Positions 1 to 5,119 of a DNA stretch of 5,119 nucleotides are shown one piece after another. The number at the start of each line of letters is the position of its first letter. Position 1 is the first letter of the stretch. The notes under the pieces were generated by a model, which was not told where the DNA came from, searched no databases, and was given only the letters and a program-made list of their open reading frames with translations. Source of the DNA: Lentisphaerota bacterium (lineage in GTDB: Bacteria; Verrucomicrobiota; Lentisphaeria; Oligosphaerales; Oligosphaeraceae); assembly GCA_012799755.1 (NCBI GenBank), contig JAAZKQ010000242.1, positions 1 through 5,119 on the forward strand, in the 5' to 3' direction. A program made the position numbers and the translations under genes.

Positions 1-2
1 CG

Positions 3-2651
3 GAACCCGTACGGGTGGCGCTGCTGCCGATGGACACGACCGCGCAAAACCTGGCAGACTTGGCCTTGGCCGAACTCTCCGGCGACGCCAACATCGCCTT
101 CCTCGAACGCAGCGAAATTGAGCAGATCAAAAAGGAACTCCGGCTGTCGGCATTGAGCGACTTTGTCCCTGACCCGCGGTTGATGCAGAACGCGCAGGTC
201 TTCGCCGTCATGCTGAAACAGGACTTCGTCGCCTTTGACGCGCGCACCGGCGTACGTCTGGTTGATCTGCCGAACATCAGCGCCGAAACCGTCGGGGGCG
301 CCTTGCGCGATGCCATTGCCAAACGCCAGTCGTTGGCAGCAAGCCAATTGCGGAAATTGTCCTGCATGCCCCTGGTGCCGGCCAACTTGTCCGAAAACCA
401 AGAGGCCCTTGCCCGTCGCTTGGAAACGACCCTGTTGCGCAGCTTGGGCAACCTAAAGGACGTCGTGCTCCTTGAGCGCCGCCATCTGCTCCTGCTGCTG
501 AATGAGCCTGGGGCGGAGCAATGTGACCTGACCAGGGATTTGTTTGCCGGCGCACTCGTCCTCAAGCTGACCGCGACGCCGGAGGGCAAAGACGATGTCC
601 GCCTCAGAGTGCAGGTCTTCTCGCCGGATGGCAAGACCTTGCTCAACGAAAAAGTGGGCGCGTTTCAAGCCAAGGCTGATCTTGACGAGCTATGCCGGCA
701 ATTTCTCACCACGCTGTCCATGCCTGCGAACAGCGGCGAAGACAAACCCGGCGAAGCGCGTAATTTCATCTATGAAGCATGGTTTTCCGTGTCGCACTCC
801 TTGGCCGGGGACGCAATAGCATCAGCAGCAAGCGCTTCGGCTCTTGATGCTGAGCAGGAAAAGGAGCTCTGCCGCATCGCCGCGACGGCGGCGCGCCAGC
901 TTTGGAAGCAATGGGAGAAGCCGGCAACCGAGCGCTATGCCGTCGCCGTAGACAACCTGAAGCTGGCAGCGCGTCTGGCCGCAAAACACCACTTCTTCCC
1001 GTATGAACTACACGTCGTCATGTGGAATGCGGTGGCGCTGCCAACCAAGCGGGAATTCGCGAAATTGCCTGCCGACTTGCAACGAGAGTTGCGAGAGAGC
1101 GTCGAGGCGATTTTCGAAACGCGCCTGACCACGCTGGCAGAGTGTCAGCGCTTGGCAGAATTGCCTGGAGAAAAATGGCCCGAGCGGCTGTTCGCCCTGG
1201 AAGCCAGACTCGAACGCCTCGTCAAAGTCGCCGCCATCGCCGAAATCCAGTGGGACTATGGCTATTGGGACCGCTATGTCTACCCGGAATTGGCCAAATA
1301 CGTCGCCGAAGCTGAAGATATGCTGCCGGAATTGCAAAAATACGACGCCCTGCCCTTAGGCAAAAAGATGGAAATCTGCCGTCTGCCGCAAATCAAAAAA
1401 CGTCGTGTGCCGCGTTTCCGACAGTGCTTGGACCTCACCGTCTTCCATAGTGACTTGGCTCGCTTTTTCCATTTCCGGCCAAATGAGCATGACGACGCCA
1501 ATGTGGCCGTCTATCGCAAGACGATGGAGCTGCTGGCGTCGTCAAAAATTCTGCCCTTGGCGTATCAAGGACGCCTTGGCCTTCTGCGCCTGCGTTTAGG
1601 CGTCCCGTTTCTGCAAGCCTTGAACGACCATCCCCGGAACCGCAACCGGTCGCTCGACCGTTCTATCCTGCTGGAATTTTACCAAGGCTTGGTCGAGCTC
1701 TTCGCGACTGCCGAATCAGTCGGTTCGCCACAAAATGCCATGGGCAATCTGACGGATGCGCTCAGTGACAGCGCAGCTCTGGACTACCGCCTCCCAATCC
1801 AGGAATCGGCCATGCGGCGTTTTGCCTGGTATACACCGTGGCAAAACGACTTGATCAAGGGCAGCCAGCTCTGGAGCCCCGAAGAAAGACAGGAGGTCCA
1901 CCGCCGACTTGCCAACTATATTGAGGAATACAACAATGATCCCCGGATTGGCAGCAAACTCAAATCCAGCAACCAATTCGTAAACCACTATTTCCGGCGC
2001 TTACAGAAGCTGCTTGAAAAGCAGGATCAGGCTTCGTCCCGGCCCCAGACAGAAACGGCAGCCGTCACCCCCTTTGCGCGCGTTATCACGCCACTCAGGG
2101 ACAGCCAAACCGACACCCAGCCTATCGTATTCGGCGAGGAAAACGGCGTCATTTACCTGGGGAAATATCACGACGACAGCATCAGGATAGTGCAAATCAA
2201 CACCAACGCGAACTTGGCTATCAGCGGTGGGCCACAGCACAAGCTGCCAATCCGCTGGCATGGTTGGAAGGTCCACGGGGCCATTCTCACCGATTATCTG
2301 GCGGCCCAGAATGGCGGCTATGTATTCCTCTTTCCCAAGAATGGCGGGCCGGCGGAAAGCATTGATTTCCGGCAATACTTCAGGTCCCGCTGCCACGTCA
2401 TGGTCGGCTGCGGCGATCGGCTTTTTCTTTCCTTTGATGGCGAACAAAACCGCCCGGGAACGGTACTGGAATACAATGTCGCCACCAAGGAAACCCACTT
2501 GCTGGTCTCGACCTTGGACCGTTCAGTCAAATGGCCTTTGCAAGGCATGCAAACGCCGTACGCCATCAACCACCTGCTTTGCGACCCATCCCGCCAACGG
2601 CTGATCATGCTGATGCATGACCAGCCGCCGATTCCAGGAAGGCCCCCCTAA
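3..2651 (+). CDS. Large protein with two CsgG/TolB-like N-terminal modules, helical middle and start of a beta-propeller; 5' partial, ended by an in-frame TAA
   Basis: The frame is open to the left edge (Glu-Pro-Val-Arg precede the GTG at 15), so the true start and any signal peptide lie outside the window. Residues below count from the codon at 15. Residues 1-110 and about 118-235 look like two copies of a CsgG-like (curli-assembly/TolB N-terminal) module: each begins with a short hydrophobic strand (VALLPMD; CMPLVPA), then a helix and a 'LLER' type motif (FLERSEI at 29-35, VLLERRHL at 151-158), and the second has strand pairs around VFSPDGKTLL. Residues 240-670 are mostly helical, rich in Leu, Ala, Glu and Arg, with an aromatic patch (WDYGYWDRY) near 413, and I do not recognise them. 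From about 685, after a Pro/Thr-rich linker, the sequence turns to beta-rich repeats typical of a propeller. The TAA at 2649-2651 cuts this region. CsgG-like proteins usually act at the outer membrane or periplasm; the function here is unknown. Confidence 0.85.
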   Translation, partial: EPVRVALLPMDTTAQNLADLALAELSGDANIAFLERSEIEQIKKELRLSALSDFVPDPRLMQNAQVFAVMLKQDFVAFDARTGVRLVDLPNISAETVGGALRDAIAKRQSLAASQLRKLSCMPLVPANLSENQEALARRLETTLLRSLGNLKDVVLLERRHLLLLLNEPGAEQCDLTRDLFAGALVLKLTATPEGKDDVRLRVQVFSPDGKTLLNEKVGAFQAKADLDELCRQFLTTLSMPANSGEDKPGEARNFIYEAWFSVSHSLAGDAIASAASASALDAEQEKELCRIAATAARQLWKQWEKPATERYAVAVDNLKLAARLAAKHHFFPYELHVVMWNAVALPTKREFAKLPADLQRELRESVEAIFETRLTTLAECQRLAELPGEKWPERLFALEARLERLVKVAAIAEIQWDYGYWDRYVYPELAKYVAEAEDMLPELQKYDALPLGKKMEICRLPQIKKRRVPRFRQCLDLTVFHSDLARFFHFRPNEHDDANVAVYRKTMELLASSKILPLAYQGRLGLLRLRLGVPFLQALNDHPRNRNRSLDRSILLEFYQGLVELFATAESVGSPQNAMGNLTDALSDSAALDYRLPIQESAMRRFAWYTPWQNDLIKGSQLWSPEERQEVHRRLANYIEEYNNDPRIGSKLKSSNQFVNHYFRRLQKLLEKQDQASSRPQTETAAVTPFARVITPLRDSQTDTQPIVFGEENGVIYLGKYHDDSIRIVQINTNANLAISGGPQHKLPIRWHGWKVHGAILTDYLAAQNGGYVFLFPKNGGPAESIDFRQYFRSRCHVMVGCGDRLFLSFDGEQNRPGTVLEYNVATKETHLLVSTLDRSVKWPLQGMQTPYAINHLLCDPSRQRLIMLMHDQPPIPGRPP

Positions 2652-3173
2652 ACCATCCGCTTCCAAGCCTATTGCTGGGAAACGAAAACCTGGCAGGCGC
2701 TTTCCCGCTTCCTGCCCATAACCAGCACCCATTGGCCCAATTCGTTCTACCTGGAGGACGGCGAACTCTGGCTATTGTCGGAAGATGGCCTCGGAAAAAT
2801 CAACGCCGACGGTGATTGGCAACCAGTATTCGTCTTGGACGGACGCCGCCGCGTCGGTGACAAATTGCCCAACTACGGTCCCGAATTCGCAGCCGTCACC
2901 GTTGATTACTCACAATGCGGCGCTTTCGCCCAAAAATACAAGGATCTCGCCATGCCTGATGAGCACTTCAGTCACTACGGCCAAGGCATTCTCTTTGGCC
3001 GCAATAGGCTCATCTTCGTGCCGGAAAAAACGATCCTCCCAATTGCGCCGTCTTTGCCGATCTCGCATGTCACCCAGGACGGCTATGCCATCGGAGGGCA
3101 GACATATGACTGCAAAACCCTGCAAATCGGCGTCCTGAAAGACAGAAAAGAAGTGTTGAAAATGGAAAAATAG
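2652..3173 (+). pseudogene. 3' continuation of the preceding gene after an in-frame stop: rest of the beta-propeller region
   Basis: This stretch is in exactly the same frame as the upstream gene and is open from the base after TAA (2651) to TAG (3171-3173). The translation looks like genuine propeller sequence without any gap: TIRFQAYCWETKTWQALSRF directly after the stop, then blade-like strand pairs such as GELWLLSEDGLGKI, GILFGRNRLIFVPE and GYAIGGQTYDCKTLQIGVL. Joined, the product would be about 1052 residues counted from the codon at 15. Independent translation is unlikely. The first usable start is a TTG at 2775; the nearest purine-rich match, GGAGGA at 2753-2758, lies 16 bases upstream (too far) and is explained as coding (Glu-Asp). 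I therefore treat it as the separated tail of one gene, due to a nonsense mutation, an assembly error or readthrough. A separately translated small protein from 2775 (132 residues) is the less likely alternative. Confidence 0.7.
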
Positions 3174-3190
3174 TGAAGAGGCGAGGAACT

Positions 3191-3213
3191 GTAAGCGGTC
3201 ACTCGTTGATAAC
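3191..3213 (+). repeat. CGGTCAC-type intergenic motif, copy A
   Basis: Copy A reads GTAAGCGGTCAC followed by TCGTTGATAAC. It matches the reverse complement of 5095-5117 at 18 of 23 positions and shares GTAA-CGGTCAC with 4869-4880. It starts 18 bases after the stop of the upstream gene. All three copies lie outside genes, which suggests a dispersed intergenic repeat or a shared regulatory site. No function is known to me. Confidence 0.5.
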
Positions 3214-3270
3214 TATGTTTTTGCGAGCCGCAGCGCCAAATACCCGTGACTGCCTGTGACCTGCAAAACG

Positions 3271-3347
3271 ATGGACAATATGGACACGATGGACGACAAC
3301 ACCTGCTTGCCCGCTGTCCATACGTCCATACCGTCCATACCGTCCAT
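3271..3347. repeat. Inverted array of ATGGAC / GTCCAT units with 9-base period
   Basis: Three ATGGAC units start at 3271, 3280 and 3289 (exact 9-base period). After a 21-base spacer, four units of the reverse complement GTCCAT start at 3316, 3324, 3333 and 3342 (spacing 8, 9, 9). The two arms can pair into a long hairpin of three 6-bp helices (3289 with 3324, 3280 with 3333, 3271 with 3342) separated by symmetrical 3x3 internal loops, with the first GTCCAT left in the terminal loop. Repeats of this kind are a frequent source of spurious Met-Asp-Thr/Met-Asp-Asn proteins in databases. It lacks the unit length and unique spacers of a CRISPR array. It could be a repetitive extragenic element, a protein-binding array or a structured transcript segment. 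Confidence 0.85.
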
Positions 3348-3406
3348 AGCAGAGGGCATTCTGCCGCTTCGCGGTCGCTTGGCGCCGTTTGCGGGGTCAT
3401 GTCACG

Positions 3407-3427
3407 CTGCGGGCTGCAAGCCCGCAG
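3407..3427. repeat. REP-like perfect hairpin, 9-bp stem
   Basis: The arms CTGCGGGCT and AGCCCGCAG are perfect reverse complements around a 3-base loop, GCA. No T-run follows, so it is not a standard intrinsic terminator. It lies about 100 bases upstream of the predicted promoter of the downstream gene. GC-rich palindromes of this form recur between genes in many bacterial genomes as REP-like elements, which is the most likely identity. Copy number cannot be judged from one window. Confidence 0.6.
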
Positions 3428-3525
3428 TACGGCCGGAAGACAGGCCCGCTTGGCGCAGCTTGCGGAAACACCCACCCGCAAAGGAGCGAGCGATTTTCCC
3501 GGGGCGCTTTGCCCGGCGCGGTATA

Positions 3526-3554
3526 TTGTCAAATGTCCCTTGGTCAACTATAGT
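3526..3554 (+). promoter_or_regulatory. Predicted sigma70-type promoter of the secreted PD40 gene
   Basis: A -35 box TTGTCA (3526-3531; consensus TTGACA) and a -10 box TATAGT (3549-3554; consensus TATAAT) are separated by exactly 17 bases, each with 5 of 6 matches. The surrounding sequence turns AT-rich within an otherwise GC-rich region. Transcription would start near 3561, leaving a leader of roughly 48 bases before the ATG at 3609. This supports independent transcription of the downstream gene. Confidence 0.6.
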
Positions 3555-3594
3555 TTATTTTCTGTTTCGCCCTTTTCAGCCGAAAAAACACGCA

Positions 3595-3600
3595 TGAGGA
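3595..3600 (+). promoter_or_regulatory. Shine-Dalgarno sequence that decides the start at 3609
   Basis: TGAGGA lies 8 bases before the ATG at 3609, a normal spacing. The alternative in-frame ATG at 3594 overlaps this site and is preceded by an A-rich and C-rich stretch without a ribosome binding site, so 3609 is preferred. The choice adds or removes only five residues ahead of the signal peptide. Confidence 0.65.
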
Positions 3601-3608
3601 TACTGCCT

Positions 3609-4826
3609 ATGCTCATATTCAACAAACAGCCGTGGCTGCGCGCCGCCATGTGCCTGGCTCTCTGCGCCGGAACCTTGGCCCGCTGCCAGGAAAAACCCAA
3701 AACCAGCGTTGAGGACCTCACCAACGGCAAGATCGCCGTCGCCAAAATCACTCCCCTTGGTGATGAGTTTAAGAATATCGAAAGTATCGCTTGGAGCGCA
3801 GATGGCAAGTCCCTCATTGTTGACCGCCAAGGCATCAACCAATTCTACCAAGTCTTTGTCCTGCCCCTGGCTGGCGGCGGGGAAGCAGCCATCACCGCCA
3901 ATCGCAGCAGCAGTAGCCGCTGCCATAATGGCAACGCCGCTTGGCATCCCGACAACGAGCACATCATCTTCTGCGGACAAAACGCCGACAGCTCTGAATT
4001 CACCCGCTCGGTGCCGAGTTATGGCCTGCAATGCAATCTCTGGCTCACTACCAGCGCCGGTGAACGCTTCTGGCCGCTTACCTATATGCTGACATCCTTC
4101 AACAGCCCCAAGGGCGTCAGCATGCCGAGTTTCTCTCCTGATGGCAAACTGCTCTTCTGGACCGGCTGCCTCGGCGCCACCGCCAGAGGCTCCATCTGGG
4201 GTGATCGCGCACTTTTCTTGGCAGAGTTCAGCTTCAGCGGGCAGCGGCCCAGGCTGACCAATCAACAAAACTTCCAGCCCGGCGCTCAGCATGACTTCTA
4301 CGAAAGCTACGGCTTTTCCCCCGATGGCAAATGGCTCCTCTTCGCCGGCAATATGACCCCGGAACAGCAGTGGTTCGGCATGGACATCTGCAAAATGGAA
4401 CTGGCCAACGTCTATCCCAACCAAAGCAAAATGACGCCCACCATGCTTACCAGCACGCCGTTTGTCTGGGACCGCTATGCATCCTTCTCGCCCAACGGCA
4501 AGAAAATCATCTGGAGCTCAAGCGAAGGCAATAGCGTGCCGTACCTCGGTCTCGGTGGCGCCCGCTGGCAGCAGTTCATGCAATCCGACCTGTGGATCAT
4601 GAACAGCGATGGCAAGGAAAAACGCCGCCTCACCGGCTTTAACAACCGCCGCGCCCCCGAGTACGCCGGTCGCAAGTGCTACGTCGGCATGAGCGCTTGG
4701 CACCCAACACAAGACAAAATTGCCCTCGTGTTGCACTATGAAATCAGAAACGCCAATATGGAATCCGTGGCGTATATCATTGAGCTCGACAATAGCGACA
4801 ATCTGATCAATCTGCCTGGTCGCTAA
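3609..4826 (+). CDS. Secreted PD40 (TolB-type WD40-like) six-bladed beta-propeller protein
   Basis: The 405-residue product starts at the ATG behind TGAGGA; the frame is open further upstream, but that part is intergenic repeat. Residues 1-24 form a Sec signal peptide: Lys and Arg near the N-terminus, a hydrophobic core (AAMCLALCAG) and a plausible signal peptidase I site after Thr-Leu-Ala. Cys26 follows Leu-Ala-Arg, which is a poor lipobox, so a lipoprotein is possible but not favoured. Six PD40 motifs of the form 'x-F/W-S/H-P/A-D/N-G-K' plus a hydrophobic strand are visible at about 59-70, 109-121, 172-184, 234-246, 291-302 and 362-374, enough for a six-bladed propeller as in TolB. There is no extra enzymatic or binding domain and no TolB N-terminal domain, so this is not TolB itself. 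It probably acts in the periplasm or outside the cell in protein or ligand binding; the partner is unknown. Several cysteines in the mature part could form disulfides. It ends with TAA. Confidence 0.88.
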   Translation: MLIFNKQPWLRAAMCLALCAGTLARCQEKPKTSVEDLTNGKIAVAKITPLGDEFKNIESIAWSADGKSLIVDRQGINQFYQVFVLPLAGGGEAAITANRSSSSRCHNGNAAWHPDNEHIIFCGQNADSSEFTRSVPSYGLQCNLWLTTSAGERFWPLTYMLTSFNSPKGVSMPSFSPDGKLLFWTGCLGATARGSIWGDRALFLAEFSFSGQRPRLTNQQNFQPGAQHDFYESYGFSPDGKWLLFAGNMTPEQQWFGMDICKMELANVYPNQSKMTPTMLTSTPFVWDRYASFSPNGKKIIWSSSEGNSVPYLGLGGARWQQFMQSDLWIMNSDGKEKRRLTGFNNRRAPEYAGRKCYVGMSAWHPTQDKIALVLHYEIRNANMESVAYIIELDNSDNLINLPGR

Positions 4827-4830
4827 ACCA

Positions 4831-4844
4831 CAGGCGGCAGCCTG
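4831..4844 (+). other. Weak hairpin 4 bases after the stop of the PD40 gene
   Basis: CAGGC and GCCTG pair around the loop GGCA (5-bp stem). There is no following T-run and the stem is short, so a terminator role is only a possibility. A stem this short could be chance. Confidence 0.25.
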
Positions 4845-4868
4845 CCATAGCCACCAAGCCCTTCACTC

Positions 4869-4891
4869 GTAATCGGTCACCCGACGCCGGC
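4869..4891 (+). repeat. CGGTCAC-type intergenic motif, copy B
   Basis: Copy B reads GTAATCGGTCAC followed by CCGACG. It matches copy A at 15 of 23 positions, with all the strength in the first 12 bases. As after copy A, a CAGCGCCAAA box follows (4914-4923) and then a TTGCAA-ATGGACAA box (4964-4976), which suggests that the whole module, not only the motif, is related. Confidence 0.45.
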
Positions 4892-4980
4892 GCTTCCCGT
4901 GGCTTTTGACTTTCAGCGCCAAAGACGCGGCCAAGGCTGTCAAGACATGCTTGACGCTTCGCTTGCAAATGGACAACTTG

Positions 4981-4993
4981 GCGCCGTCGGCGC
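4981..4993. repeat. Small GC hairpin, 5-bp stem
   Basis: GCGCC and GGCGC pair around the loop GTC. It is the first of four compact hairpins in this 120-base cluster. On its own it could be chance. Confidence 0.35.
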
Positions 4994-5007
4994 TTAACCA
5001 TGCTTAC

Positions 5008-5027
5008 CCCCAGCCTTCAGGCTGGGG
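5008..5027. repeat. Perfect 8-bp hairpin with TTCA loop
   Basis: CCCCAGCC and GGCTGGGG are perfect reverse complements around TTCA. The right arm can instead pair TGGGG (5023-5027) with CCCCA (5037-5041), so two mutually exclusive folds are possible. No T-run follows. A REP-like element, or part of a structured RNA, is more likely than a terminator. Confidence 0.6.
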
Positions 5028-5048
5028 TGGCAAGCTCCCCATGAGGCA

Positions 5049-5065
5049 GTGCCTTGTAAAGGCAC
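5049..5065. repeat. Perfect 7-bp hairpin with GTA loop
   Basis: GTGCCTT and AAGGCAC pair perfectly around GTA, 21 bases after the previous hairpin. An A-rich stretch follows, not a T-run. It adds to the impression of a designed hairpin cluster. Confidence 0.5.
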
Positions 5066-5082
5066 AACAGCAGAAAATGACC

Positions 5083-5097
5083 ACCGGCACGACCGGT
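5083..5097. repeat. Small hairpin, 5-bp stem with 5-base loop
   Basis: ACCGG and CCGGT pair around CACGA. It adjoins motif copy C. It is short enough to be chance taken alone. Confidence 0.35.
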
Positions 5098-5117
5098 ATC
5101 AATCGGTGACCGCTCAC
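5095..5117 (-). repeat. CGGTCAC-type intergenic motif, copy C (inverted)
   Basis: Read on the minus strand it is GTGAGCGGTCAC followed by CGATTGATACC, matching copy A (3191-3213, plus strand) at 18 of 23 positions. Copies A and C thus face each other across the PD40 gene, about 1.9 kb apart. The right edge of the window may cut a longer element. Confidence 0.5.
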
Positions 5118-5119
5118 AA

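Larger units (their letters stand above)
3174..3608. other. Repeat-rich intergenic region between the two genes
   Basis: This 435-base gap has open frames on both strands, but none looks like protein: their translations are low-complexity products of the repeats (for example Met-Asp-Asn/Thr and Trp-Thr-Val periodicities) and they lack ribosome binding sites. In order it holds a CGGTCAC motif (3191-3213), a CAGCGCCAAA box (3231-3240), an inverted 9-base-period array (3271-3347), a GC-rich hairpin (3407-3427), and a promoter with leader for the downstream gene (3526-3608). I see no convincing intrinsic terminator after the upstream gene; the only T-run, near 3218-3222, has just a 3-bp potential stem before it. 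Confidence 0.8.
4827..5119. other. Hairpin-rich non-coding region at the right edge
   Basis: No credible gene is present: the short open frames have no ribosome binding site and run across palindromes. The stretch holds a weak hairpin just after the stop codon, motif copy B with its CAGCGCCAAA and ATGGACAA boxes, a cluster of compact hairpins from 4981 to 5097, and inverted motif copy C. No T-run follows any hairpin, so termination of the upstream gene is not explained by a standard intrinsic terminator. Confidence 0.7.

Noticed and set aside
2001..2498. 165-codon minus-strand open frame opposite the large gene
   Set aside because: It lies entirely inside strongly coding plus-strand sequence and has no recognisable motif.
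2775..3173. Independent small gene starting at TTG 2775
   Set aside because: The start is a rare codon, the purine-rich site is 16 bases away, and the same frame is clearly coding upstream of it back to the TAA.
3205..3222. Intrinsic terminator after the large gene
   Set aside because: Only a 3-bp potential stem (GTT/AAC) precedes the short T-run.
3271..3347. Possible CRISPR array
   Set aside because: Units are 6 bases with 2-3-base gaps in two orientations, unlike CRISPR repeats and spacers, and no cas gene is present.
3083..3547. Minus-strand open frame covering the intergenic repeats
   Set aside because: Its Trp-Thr-Val repeats are a direct product of the 9-base array and it overlaps the end of the upstream gene; no start signal is visible.
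3246..3608. N-terminal extension of the PD40 frame back to 3246
   Set aside because: It translates the repeat array and hairpin, has no ribosome binding site, and would bury a clear signal peptide in the middle of the protein.
3576..4424. 282-codon minus-strand open frame opposite the PD40 gene
   Set aside because: It is antisense to a well-supported gene with six PD40 motifs; its Gly/Ala/Glu-rich translation is typical of an antisense shadow and matches no family I know.
4992..5119. Possible integron attC site starting with GCTTAAC at 4992-4998
   Set aside because: The box fits RYYYAAC, but no GTTRRRY partner occurs downstream in the window and no integrase or cassette array is seen.

Overview
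The window most likely comes from an uncultured Gram-negative bacterium, moderately GC-rich by eye. The style of the proteins (CsgG-like domains joined to a beta-propeller, and a secreted PD40 propeller) and of the intergenic repeats would fit the Lentisphaerota/PVC group. That placement is an impression from pattern memory, with no marker gene to confirm it. There are no RNA genes, transposases, CRISPR arrays or recognisable metabolic enzymes.

Layout. (1) Positions 1-3173 hold one long plus-strand gene cut by the left edge of the window. It encodes two tandem CsgG/TolB-like N-terminal modules, a long helical middle and a C-terminal beta-propeller-like region. It is interrupted at 2649-2651 by an in-frame TAA, and the same reading frame then continues with convincing protein sequence to a TAG at 3171-3173. 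(2) Positions 3174-3608 are a non-coding gap rich in repeats: a CGGTCAC-containing motif, a 9-base-period ATGGAC/GTCCAT inverted array, a strong REP-like hairpin, then a good sigma70-type promoter. (3) Positions 3609-4826 encode a secreted 405-residue protein with six PD40 (TolB-type) blades, starting from an ATG behind a clear Shine-Dalgarno sequence. (4) Positions 4827-5119 are a second non-coding stretch. It carries a partial copy of the motif series found before gene 2, several compact perfect hairpins, and an inverted copy of the CGGTCAC motif at the right edge.

The two genes run in the same direction but are separated by 435 bases, and the second has its own promoter, so they are probably separate transcription units. 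Both look like envelope or periplasmic proteins with propeller folds. Any shared function is inference. The points most worth checking are the in-frame stop in gene 1 and the family of intergenic repeat modules around gene 2. I found no convincing new defence or mobile system.
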